NCBI GenBank assembly: GCA_914767715.1 | Contig: OU612066.1 | Coordinates: 32,586,283-32,650,282 of the forward strand | Source: Membranipora membranacea | Taxonomy: Eukaryota > Bryozoa > Gymnolaemata > Cheilostomatida > Membraniporidae | Direction of reading: 5' to 3' | DNA: 64,000 bases | Shown: one piece after another, positions 1 to 12,600 of the stretch | Layout: every line of letters begins with the position of its first letter | Numbering within the stretch: the first letter of the stretch is position 1 | Made by a program: the position numbers and the translations under genes | Notes under the pieces: model-generated | Told to the model about the DNA's origin: nothing | The model's input: only the letters and a program-made list of their open reading frames with translations | Database searches by the model: none

Positions 1-1384
1 TGGTGGGTCAGATTTTTCGGAATATACGCCCATGGTGGCGTATTTGACTGCTGATCACTAGGTCACTGGTTCGAACCTGGTTGAAGGCAATATTTTGACC
101 AGCTACTACCATTTAGAATGCTAGTAGTCCCGACCAGTACAAAGAGTTGTCTGTCTCGATGGGATGACATGATGTCCCGAGGAGTCCCACGAGACCGGGA
201 ATTGTCCTGTCTCGTTGCCATCACTAGTTGACCCATAGGCCCATTTCTTTTTTAATAAGCCAATTTAGCAGCCCAAATTCAAAATTGTCAGTATCAAATT
301 AATGAAATTTATGTAATCTTGCCATGCTTGATTTCGATCATTTGCTTTGTCATTCAATTATAAAATGTTATACACTATCCCATTTTTACCAGCTAAGCCA
401 CATAACATCGGACAGATTAATTTTGCCTTGTATTCACTCATTCATTAAATAGATCTTATGTTGAGACCAAGTTTCATCAAATTCTGTCAAGTATTTATTG
501 AACGATAGATGTCTAAAAAAAGCTTCATGTAGTGGTGTAAGCCGTTTAATAATCGCAGCAATAGCATGACTAACAACTATCTTTCCATCATGATAGTCTG
601 AATATCTTTTAACATCATATAAGATCCGTGGCATAGTGGACTGCTGATCACTAGGTCACTGGTTCGAACCTGGCTGAAGGCAACAGTTTGACCAGCTACT
701 AGCATTCTAAATGGTAGTAGCTGGTCAAAATATTGCCTTCACTAAGGTACTATTACCTTTTTAGTACCTTCTCATCCCAACTTTGAGTGAAAATACATCT
801 TAAAGGGCAACCAGGGTTTCAAACAACTTCTCATTGATTAATCGTAGATTGCACCTTCTGCACAGGGAAAATGACAAAAGCTAATTCGGATGATTATTCA
901 GCCAGAATTCTTGTGAAATATTTCATCCATCAGGTACTCAAACTCAGCTAAAATAGAATACCACAGAGCAGTTTCCTTTTCCTGTTAATATTTAGCCAGT
1001 GCTCTTTCATCATTACAGCAATGTCTTTGAACCTCTCCTAAACTGAAGTGTAACCCAGCTTAGAGTCAGCAACTACTTTGAGTTTTGCATCGCGTAATGC
1101 ACAAAGCTTATGCTGCCTAACACATTGTTTACTACCCATCAATGCATTGCTGCGAAACCTTGGTTGCCCTTTAACTGGGCCATATAGTGCTCTTGGACAC
1201 AGAATAATGTTCTAAACTAGACAGAGAGCTCTAGAATGATACCAAAAATCTGTGCTTTTCACTTTAAAATAATTTGATTATTATTAATAGGATTAAATTA
1301 AAGGAATTGGCGTTGCCGATTTGTTGTGTGCAACAATTATCACTCTGCGCTTAATCCCTTTGGTTGCCTCATACTTTATTCCAG
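1..1384. other. Left flank or intron of gene A, repeat-rich
   Basis: No exon recognised. Positions 47-80 and 639-672 carry a direct repeat (ACTGCTGATCACTAGGTCAC, then a GGTTCGAACCT box B-like motif). About 83-120 is inverted at about 703-740 (GACCAGCTACTACCATT and its complement). The TTAA MITE occupies 800-1174. Bases 20-33 (GAATATACGCCCAT) resemble the right end of the hAT at 35863-35876. Confidence 0.5.
800..1174 (+). mobile_element. TTAA-flanked MITE, copy 1
   Basis: Starts TTAA-AGGGCAACCAGGG and ends CCTTGGTTGCCCT-TTAA, giving inverted termini of about 16 bp inside duplicated TTAA. A TTAA target site is characteristic of piggyBac-type transposition. There is no coding capacity. A related inverted copy lies at 62660-63033. 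Confidence 0.75.
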
Positions 1385-3644
1385 ACGGAGGAAACAACCT
1401 ACCAGAATGGAGATGTTAGATTAGTGGATGGGAAAACAAAACAAGAAGGAGTTCTCAAAGTTTATTACAATTCCAGGTAATAACAAAACAATTTGAGCTT
1501 CAGATTATTGTGATAGGTTGTGTTTCATAAGCCTTTCTCATTTTGGAACAGTAAGGTTTGTGATGGTTTCTGATTAATCTCAGTCATCACCAAGAACTGA
1601 TTATGAGGCTTTGATAGCACAAATCATTTCATCATTGACTATAAAGCAAAGGCTCTGCGGTTCAATTCGCACTCTTGTCTCGAGGGATTAACCCTCGCTT
1701 TTCCCTACCCACACAACTCAGATCTTCTTAAACAAATCAACAGCAATTCTCACAAATCACCCATATCTCAACCTCAGACAACTCTCATAATCACAACACT
1801 GACAGATGGAACATACACATCCTTCTTACATCTCAGCATTTTAGTAACTTTTCTAATTTCAACTCTTACACACCCATATAGAATGTTGACTGTTTCATCA
1901 GCCAGTATCATATTTAAATGCTTTTAATAACTGAACATGAGTAGAGTCTAGTCAGTTAGCATTTTGCAGCTGAAGAAGCAACACCTCATAAATTTCATAA
2001 TTTTGACATAATGCTGCCTTGTTGTACTCTGTTGTTAGACTGTAACCTCCCTTGGGTAGTAGGTAGAGGCCTAGTGATAGACCCCATTGCACCACTGTAA
2101 CCATTGACCTGATTCCCAGTCCAGTTCCTCCCAGCTATCTTGCAAAGATAGTTGTAACTCAGAGCCATTTCCCTTCCCCCCCCAATTTAGTTATTTCTTT
2201 TATCTATACCCCTTCCCTCCAATTATTTTAATGTCCAAATCTCTTCCCCTCCCATTTTCTCCCATTGTCTCGAAGGACAAATGAGGTATTTATTATATTG
2301 CCAAATCTCGTCCCCTCCAATTTGCTTCCATTTGTTTCGCAGCACAAAAAAGCTAATAATTACATTGTCCAAATCTCTTCCCCTCCCACTTGCTTCCATT
2401 GTTTTGCAGGACAAATAAGTCAATACTGATATTGTCCAAATCTCTTCTTATCTTACAGATGGGGATATGTCTGTGATGAGATGGGGTATCGGTCAACAGG
2501 AAGTTACTTTACACTTGGTGAGGTGGTCTGTCGTAATATCAACAGTAGTTATATACTCACATCTATCAGGAGACGGTTTCGTGTAGATGGTATGTCCTGT
2601 TAATTTTTCTGATTCATTGAACGATTGTTGCAGTAAGCAAACTGTTTTTTTTTTGTTTCTTTTCAACTGCTTTACATGATAAGCATGTCACATCATGCCC
2701 TCAGCGGCAAAGTATTCATGCTCATTCTCAAAGATTCAGTATTATTTGTTGGTATTCTGCCAAAGGAGAGCGACCTGCTACCATTTCTCCTGCCAGTGTC
2801 AATAATTTTACCCTCTTTTAAACAGTTGCCCTTATCCCTGATGACAAAGAGCCTTAGATATTTGCCACAAACTGAAATTTGGGTTGATTGATACTTCTTT
2901 CTTTGATGAATAGCATTACCACAAAGTTTTACCATCAGTAGTTTTAATGCCTGACGATTCAATGTTCATGAATGATGACATGATATGTAGATGTAGAACT
3001 TCAGGACCAGTTTCAATTAGAACAGTCACTAACCAGTCGTTCACTCATAGCATTGTGTTATGCACGATGTCTTGCAGATTGTATAGAAAAAATAAGTATT
3101 CATTTTGTGTTCTGCACCTATGCAAATGCAAGACAAGTTGTCGAAAAAAACTGATTCAATAACCATGGTTTTAGTGCTAACTTTTAAGAGCCCACTCATA
3201 ATGGTCATTAAAATTTGTTGCTAACAACTGAATTGAATCAGTTGCTACCTTCTAAGTGGGTAAGTTTTCAATAGCAGTCACTATGGTTATTGATAAATCT
3301 TATATAAATTACTATTTAACGACAGATTTTAGTGACCATTGCTAGCGACTGTTCTAATTGAAACCGGTCCCTCAGGAGGATATGCATTGTTGTTATGTGT
3401 ATTACTACCATTGAGAAGAAGTGATAGTTTAGGTGAAAGGGGGTTTGTCAGAAAACATCATAATTTGAGGTGGGTGGTATTCGATTCATAATGCCTTTTT
3501 TTACTAGATGGGTTCTTTCTGTTGTCAAACATGGATTGTGTTGGGAACGAAACTAATCTGGAAGAATGTGTACATAGCCGATGGGGAGAGCATTACTGTG
3601 ACGAACGTGATCACTTGTATGTAAAATGTGGGCCACAGATCCAG
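1385..3644 (+). CDS. Gene A SRCR domain 1
   Basis: Three exons: 1385-1476 (GDVRLVDGK, ending YYNSR), 2459-2589 (WGYVCDEM, then GEVVCRNINSS) and 3508-3644 (CVGNETNLEEC, HSRWG, HYC, HLYVKC). Six cysteines match the group A SRCR pattern. Phases are 0/2/1/0, so the block is symmetric. Intron 1477-2458 ends in a 68-bp tandem repeat array. Intron 2590-3507 shares sequence with the equivalent intron of domain 2. Confidence 0.9.
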
Positions 3645-6600
3645 GTACATTGTTTACTGCAATACACCTTTACATTATTGGTGAAGTTCCTGAGTTCTAC
3701 TTAGGTTCACTGATACATTAAGCGGTAGCTATATCCCGTTACAACGTATTTTGCCGTCTTTTCAAACGCTGCAATCAACCAAAATTTCCGAGGATTATTT
3801 TTAATTCACTATCCAAACACCTAGTTCATTTTTGTGTACCATATTTGATCATCTCCCAAAATATCAAAGCCATAATAAAGAATTTCACATAGTTTAACTA
3901 ATTTTGTTTAGGAAGTGAAATTAGATTTCTGCTGTTTTTTAGCTACTTATCAATTTTGATTGGTAAATACTGATTTACTTGTTACCCTGATGACCTCTTA
4001 TCTGTATTGAGAGCCTGTGGCATGTTAACATCACAACATTATAAAGAAATAATTAACAATACACCATATAATTGGATTACATTATACAATACCATACAAT
4101 GCAATAGACCATTCTTTTTGGCTTTCTTCATTGCGTTGCAAAATATTAACAAAACACAATGCTATAAATTTTTGAATACTGTTCATTTGGGGGGAGCTAT
4201 AATTATGAGCCAATAGCTAAATAGACATCAGTAAAGTAATGGTTGTTTGTCTAGGTGGCCTCTCCTATAATGTCTCTTAAATCAATTGATTGTGATCTAT
4301 ATGTATAACGAAAACAAGTAATCAATGTTGACAAATGTCGCAATGTGCCAAATTTACTTTGTGAGTTTAAATGGATGATGCTCCAGGAAATTTCACAGTT
4401 GTTGAATTCAGCGTCAGCGTTTTTTAGAGAGATATTTATAAGCTGCCTTCTTTTTGTCAAAGTAAAGACAATCTTTAAACTTTCTTATATCATAATATTT
4501 TTAATTGACAACTGTCATATTCCTATTGGCCGGAGATGGAAGCTTTCACATGTTCAGTAAGTCGCATGCAGCTTGCTAGTGCACTGATCCCTTTGAATTT
4601 GGTCTACAGCCTGTGAAAATTGGGACGTTAGTGCAATCTTGATTCTGCGGTCGGATTTTTTGGGAAAATTCAGTATTAATTTGTCAATACAAATGGTGCT
4701 TTATTGTTTAAACTTAAACAGTTGTTGTTAACCGAGTTGCCATAATTGTGGCCATAATTGTGACAGCTGCAGCTAATTGCAACTATTGTCACAATCCTGA
4801 CCTATCAAACTTTAATTCTTTTAACAGTTCCATTGTGTAGACTAGCCTTTTTTTGTAAGGATCTATTTGTTTTTATTGGAGGTCACTAGACTAGATTTTG
4901 TGACATGCTCCTATTGTGACATAAGACCGTACCATTCACTGCAGACTATTGATCTCATCTGCTCAGCGCCACCTTCAATGAGGGATAATATTTTGCAACA
5001 TCCTCATTGTTCATCAAGTTTAGATTCTTCCTCATCATCTGAACTTTTAGTAATCTAAAATGGAATATGGGTAAATAATATGAGGAGATTAAAGAAAAGA
5101 TGTCATGATCATGTCTATGCATTCAAAATGTTTGTGTGCAATAATAATCATTATGTACTAAATTCCTTGAGTACTCTCATACTTTATTGTAGACTGAGGA
5201 TACAATCTATCAGAATGGAGATGTAAGATTAGTAGATGGGAAGACAGAGCAAGAGGGAGTTCTCAAAGTTTTCTACAGATCAAGGTAACAACAAAACACA
5301 TAGAGCTTCAGATTACAGAGGGTGATTGCAATGTCTTACAAAACTTGTGTTTATGCTGCAGCTAATTGAGATTTGGCAAGTACAATGGAGGTTTTTTGAT
5401 GGATTTTAAGAGTCATTGCCATGAATCCCAGCTGTCATCATAAACTGACAGCTTCGACCCAGTTTGGAGAAGAGTGCTACAATAATCGGCCTGATGTAGC
5501 TGTGCGTCTTAGACGTAAATTACATTTCTGTACTCACCTGAACTCTGCATTTACAGTTGGGGATATGTCTGTGAAGGGATGGGATATATAAGATATATGG
5601 ATTATCCGTCAACAGGAAGTTTATTTACCCTTGGTGAAGTGGTCTGTCATAATATTAACAGCAGCTATATGCTCAAATCTATCAGGAGACAGTATTTTGT
5701 ACCTGACTCAGGTGAGTCCTATTTGTTTTTCAAATTTAATGATTGTTGAAGTAAGCAATCAGGTGTCGGCGGTTTAATTGCAAAACTGCTTCGCGTGATT
5801 ATCAAGTCACATTATGCCCTCAGCGGCGAATCATTCATGCTCAGTCTCGGAAATTTAGAATTATTTGCAAGTATTCTTTTAAAGATTGCCCTTCTCCCTG
5901 ATGTCGAAGAGCCTTAGATATTTGCCAAAAAAACTGAAACTTGAATTGATTAAAACTTCTTACAACAAAGTTTTACCAACTGTAGTCTGCTTGGCAATTT
6001 AATTTCCATAAATAATAACAACTAATTCATATATGTTGATGATTGAGAAAAAGTGACAGTTTAGGTGCACAAATGGACAAAGGTTCTTCAGATAAATAAT
6101 ACTTTGAATTGGCATATGGTATTTAATTCATAATGCACTTTTTACTAGATGGGTTCTTTCTGTTGTCAAACACGGATTGTGTCGGGAATGAGACTAATCT
6201 GGAGGAATGTAGACACAGCCGATGGGGAGATCATGACTGTGAGGTTTTTAGCCACATCTATGTCAAATGCGGGCCACATATCCAGGTACATTGTCTGCTG
6301 CAATACATTTTTAGTTCGTTTGTGAAGTTTTAAAGCTCCTTCATTGATACATTAAATGGTTGCTATATCACGTGACAATATATGTTACAATATTGAAAAA
6401 TGTTGCAATCCACCAAAATTTCAAACAATAATTTTTAATTAAAAGAAAACATTCAAACACCTAATTCTCTTATCTGTACCATATTTGATAACCTTCAAAA
6501 ATATCTCAGCCGTCAAACAAAATTTCAAATTTATCGTAATTTCTCTATATTAGATTTTGTTTTGCTACTTATCATTTCCCATTCGATTTTTCTCATGTCA

Positions 6601-9600
6601 GATCAAGCTTTTGCTCAGCTTGTATCCCATGCTGGTGAAGGGGTCGCGAGGGGGGGAGAGGGGGTGGAACAGAGCTTGTCAACTCCCAAAAGTCAATAAT
6701 CAAGATAATTATGACAGACCAATACAAAGTCAAGTCACAAAAACTATCAAATTCAAATTCAAACTGTCAGCAGCTTTCCTTCTGCTTCTGCTTTTTTTCT
6801 GAAATGTGAGATAGAAAATAACTTTGAGGTCATTTTCAGGCGTTGAAAACCACTCAGAACAACTATGTAGGGAATTCACATTTCTGCTGTGTTTTAGGCT
6901 GGCTTATCAGCTGTGTAGTCGGTAGATACTGATTTATTGGTTAGCCTGATGACCTCTTTATCAATATTGAGTTCCTGTGGGAAGTTTCCAGTATGTAGAA
7001 GAATCTGACCTGCATCATAGGATCAAATAATATTACATCATACCATACATTGCTATTGACTGTCCTCAGCGGCTGTCTGCATTGCAAAATATTTACACAA
7101 AACACTTTTGTACATTTTCAAATTCTGTTCACAGAAAATATAAAAAAATCCACATAAACTTGGGGGGAAGCTAAGAAAATAGACCGATCTTAAATTTCCT
7201 GATTTGTGTCTACTACATTAACAGATTGATTATGCTCCAGGAAAGTTCACAATTTTTGAAATAAGCATACAAAAGCTGCCACATTTGTGGAATTCATTAT
7301 CTCGGTGAGATGTTTTTCAATGCAGTGCAGAGTGTTTTGTCAGATTTCTTCTGATTAACTGCATTTTATAGTTTATGTTTGGACAATAGAAAATTTGTGT
7401 TAACTGAGTTGCCATCATATTGGTCGGTTCGAGTCCCACCTAGGTCTGAATTTTGATCGTCGTCTTATCTGTGTGATTATAAGTGTATTAACTGATAATA
7501 AATATGATGGTTGTGAGTTCCCCCACGGCGTGCTTCTGCTGATTCCCAATGCCAATTGAAGGTGATCACCCTGGAAGTTTGAGAGGCCATAACTTCCTCA
7601 ATATTTGGATTCTAAAGCTGGAAATGATAGAATAAAATATGGAGAATAAGATGTGATACACATGTGAAATAGCAGCCTAAAACTAAGTATTTAAGGCCAA
7701 TAAAAACATGCGTACTTCGATATTAAAAGTTTACTAATAATGGTGATTGCAAGTGAAGGTTAAAAAAAGTCTAAAAAGTGTGGTCAGATTTTCAAAAAAC
7801 AAAAATAAAAGCCATCCCATTTACATGTAGCTATGAAGTAGTGATTTGCTTAGGAAAGCTGTTCTACTGTTTAAAATGACGTTGTCTGATAACCTGGCAC
7901 TATGCCTGTTGATGGATACCTTTTTTTGGAATATGGTGGCGTAGCCTGTGGTTCTCGTTAAACAGTACTTGAGAAACATAGCCACTGTATAGTTTGCTCA
8001 ACACGTAATTTATTTGTCAGTTCTTGGATTTGTTGAGACCTTTGGTGTAGGAAGCTATGTAAAATATGTAAAGCTATGTAAAATGAGTCTCAAACACAAA
8101 CTTTGGTGCCTTTCAATGAGGTCTTTTCCATACTGCATGCGGTAGGTAACTGAACCATGCAGGCACAGCATATGTGAGAATAGGCACTATCCTAGCCTGA
8201 TAAAACTTGAGTAATGATTGGGTATGTACGCATTGATGCTTAGACGTAAGCAGCCCGTGTACTGCTGATCTAGCTTTATTTTTCACAGATCTGGTGTGAG
8301 ACGTAAAAGTGAGGTGGTCGCCAATCGTCACACCAAGTAGTTTTGCTGATTTTGTTTGAGAGATAGGCTCACCCTTGATGGTAATAGGCGGTGATATGTT
8401 GAGTTGAGTACTGTGTTTTAGCTGCATTGACCTTTCGGTTAGAGTTCTCACACCACTGTACTGCATTATCAGTGGCTGTTTGCATGTTATTGTCAGCAAT
8501 GGTTATACCTCAGTTTCGTACACATTTGTCAACTGTTGTCATTGTGGCACAGCATTGTAGATTGTGGTATCATCTGCATATTTGATATCTGGGACGTCAT
8601 AGCACAGGTCTGCAACATAGACATTCCATAATGCTGGCCCTAGGATTGTGCCCTATGGAACGCCAGTTATCGATCATTTAATACTTGACTGAGATTAATG
8701 TAATATCACGCATTGTTGTCGTTTTGAGAGAAACTCTGCTAAAAGACAACTAATTGTAACAGTTTCATAGCGTAGTCTAGCCAAAAGTTCACAAGGAGGC
8801 CTTTGTTTATATCGCACGCTACTAGATCAAACTTTGTGATCTCCCCTTGTTGGGACATAAAAATGTACCATTCATTGCAAACTATTGGTCTCATCTGCTC
8901 AACGCCCCATACAACAAGTGATAATTTCCTACCATATCCTCATTGTTTGTTGATTATAATTTCTTCTTCATCAGCTGAACTCTAAGCTATGTATATGCGA
9001 GAAATGGGTTTGGCCGTGTACACAACAAGGTGTAGTTGGATTGCTCCGAGTCTACTCTTTCTTGAGCAAGTGGAATTTATTTTATTCAAGGGTTCTATTC
9101 TATATTTCCTGGCATATCAATGGGATGTCTTAGGAGGATATTTATGCTGTAGATTAGATTGATGTCCCCATCAACAATAACTTGATGAGTAAATCGGCCA
9201 TTAAATTATGACAGAGTTTTCCCACCCTGACATATAGAGTAAAAATCTAAAAGAGAACATGCACAAGTAATATGAGGGGAGTCAAGAATAGAGGTCATGT
9301 ACATACTCAAAATCTTTGTGTCCAACAAATATCTTTCTGCACTAAATCTCTGTTGTTGCCTAATACTCATTTCCAGACTGAGGAAACAACCTACCAGAAT
9401 GGAGATGTTAGATTAGTAGACGGAAAAACAGAACAAGAGGGAGTTCTCAAAGTTTACTACAAATCCAGGTAATGAAACAACTAGAGCTTCAGATTTCTGA
9501 GATGTATTGCACTCTTTTACAAAACATGTGTCATGCTGAAGATGATTTATAATAGGGGATTATAAAGACCTGCTGTTATTGGTGGCATACTACCTTACCA

Positions 9601-12600
9601 TGCAATCACCAACGCTAGATGGTGCTTCAAATTGCATGCAGGATACCTTGGCACCTCCATTCCATTCCATTCCACCTCCTTCCTACAGTAAATAGCGCTT
9701 CTTTTCTGCATGTGGTTTGCATCACATTGTATCCTCACCCATCAAACCAAAGCGACCGAAAATATGAAATGAACAATTGTACGTGCACCCATCGTCCTAA
9801 AGACTCCGCCTCAAGACGATTATCCTGCCTTTGATCAAAATGGCACAACGTCATGAAATGACGTAATGCTGAAACCAATATTTTCAGAATCGGTCTTCAA
9901 TTAGCTTTCCAAAAATATATAAAATGTCTGATTCGGTCAACGCTGGTATCACAACATGTATCAACGATGCCAATGACTGCGAGTTGAAGATAAGGTAGAA
10001 AGCTAGACTTGGATACTGAGCATTCTCCTAATAAATCATTAATAATAATTATCTCTGTCCTTAGAAACAAAACACAGATAACCATCTGACGAAAAGTGAC
10101 ATGGTGTTGTAGGTTTGGATGGTTTCAACCTCTTACCGATTCGTCGATTTACCATCCAGTATCAGTAAACTTTTCAAAACCCCGAGCAAATCACCGTGGT
10201 ACCAAACTGAATAATTTAAAATTTTGAAATTTAAAATTTTAATATTTCTATTAGATTATGTATCACGGTTGCCAGTTTAAAAGATCAGATCAGGTCACAG
10301 CCTCAGTTCTCTCTGTCTCTTCTTACAGTTTGGGATATGTGTGTGATCGCATGCAGTCACCAGGAAATTACTTTACACTTGGTGAAGTGGCCTGTCGTAA
10401 TATTAACAGTAGTTATATACTCACATCTATCTTGAAGAGATATTATGTAACTGACTCTGGTAAGTATAATCTTGTGATTTTTGCAGTATGCATTGCTGAT
10501 GATTTCATATTTTTTAACCTTTTTGAATGATATTCTAGTCACTGGTCACTAGTCTATGCCCACAGCAATAAAACGCTCATGTTTATAACAATTGTACAAA
10601 ATGACTTGCAATTTTCGCAACCTGTAAGCCTTTCTGCTGCCAGTGTCCACAATCAAATCTTCTTTTAAAAGGTAACCCTTCTCCATGGTGTAGAAGAGTT
10701 CTAGATGCTTGCCACAAAACTCAAATGAGATATGCATAACACCTATCATGAATAGCATTATCATAGTTTTTTTTAATCAACTGTTGTCTGTTACGATGAC
10801 AATTTACCTATATAATTGATTTATGAATATACTAAATATATATTTATTATAAGTTCAACTTCATGTGGATTTCAACTGTGAGGAAGCCAAAGTTTACCGC
10901 ACATAATAAGATATATCCATTCCGATATGTGAATATTTAAACTCTCATGTGGTCTGAATTTTAAAATGCGCTTTTGTCTAGATGAGTTCTTTCTGTTGTC
11001 AAACATGGATTGTGTTGGAAATGAGACCAATCTTGAGGAATGTGGACATAGTCGATGGGGATTTCATCACTGTCACAATTATGACCACCTGTATGTCAAA
11101 TGTGGGCCACAAAATCAGGTACTTTGTTTGCTGCATGTTTACTTTACCTATGGAGTTCTTTAATGAATTAATTTTTTAAACATTATGGTTTTCTGATGTT
11201 TGCTTTGTATGCCCAATTTGATCCATTGTTGATAACATGCAATTGGTGCTGCTCATTTTATAAATTTTCCCCATCCTGTTGGATCTTTTTGTAGCATGCA
11301 AAATCACATAAGAATGGAGATGTAGCTTTGGTAGATGGTAAAACAGATCAGGACGGAATACTAAAAGTTTTTTATAAATCAAGGTAAGCAGAGATAGTAG
11401 AAATGCCAGTAGTTTATGCTGTAAATTTAAATCATAGTGGGGTCTTTGAAAGCCTGGGAAAAAAGTGCTGTTGATCCAGATTCATGTTTGAGCTCAGCAG
11501 TGAAATACTTTGGGTATAGATAATAAGCCTGGCTTTAATGCAGCATACAATTAATGCTTTTCAATAGCAGGCTGTCAATTTTGACATAATTTAGCAATTC
11601 ATTTGCTCTCTTAAAACACTCAAACGTTATTCTCTTTGCTCATACAGTTGGGGATATGTGTGTGATGATCCGTGCTCTCCAAGATCACTAAAAACATTGG
11701 CTCAAACAGCATGTAAAAACTTGGGCTTCAGAGGTTCTGTTGGAGAAAGTGTTGGCAGGGTGAGCGGTAAAGAACTTTCTGATGGTAAGTATCACCATAA
11801 TCGAAATCTTGCTGCCAGTAAGCAGCACTAGGCATATATATGTTATGAGGTACTATATTTTCGAAATATATATGTCTTTTATCATAATTGTTCATTCGAA
11901 TGAAATACTAGTACCCAGGGTTGAGTTCCAATATTATGTTATCTATTCCCTTGAGGAGACAGTTAGTGCGATGAAGAAGAGTTAGCTACTTAGTGCAGGC
12001 TAAAATAATGAAATTTATGGCTACCAAACATTTACTTAGCTCCATACTACATCTAAACTTTAACCTTGATGCATGAAAAATGGTGCTAGCTAAATTAAAC
12101 ACTTATGAGAGCAGGTGCTTTCATTAGCAACTTATTTACTTGTTTTTACCACTCAGGCAGGCTAAACTTCTTAGACAGCATTGTTTTCACTATACAGGCA
12201 TTGAATTCATTCATTTCAGTTTTCATCTCTAAAATGAAGAAACTGAGAACCCCATTTTTTGGTAATAACTTGAATATTTATTCCTTGTATCATGTCATGC
12301 TGTTTTTTTATTATATCAAAACAGTTTTGTGTGGTGTGTTAACATTTCCAGTGTGGTCCTCTCATGATTCTCACAGTTATGTTGGCAAACATGATTCAAT
12401 CTATGTATTTTCTTACATAGCGCAACATCAGCTGCATAACACCACCAGTTTGAAGAGTTTTATTATAACTTAACCACATTTATAACATCTGGATAGGTAT
12501 TGACTGAGATTTAATATAGTAAGATTATTTATGTCCATGTATTTTCATGAACTCAGCCTCTAACTAGTTACAAGTACATTGCTCATTAAAAACTAATGAT

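Noticed and set aside
20-48. Remnant of the 28.3 kb hAT at the window start (GAATATACGCCCATGGTGGC)
   Set aside because: It resembles both ends head to head, but the match is short and no target duplication or second end can be seen at the window edge.
12105-12473. 122-codon open frame on the + strand
   Set aside because: It lies in the SRCR4 intron, has a composition typical of AT-rich noncoding DNA and no recognisable domain.
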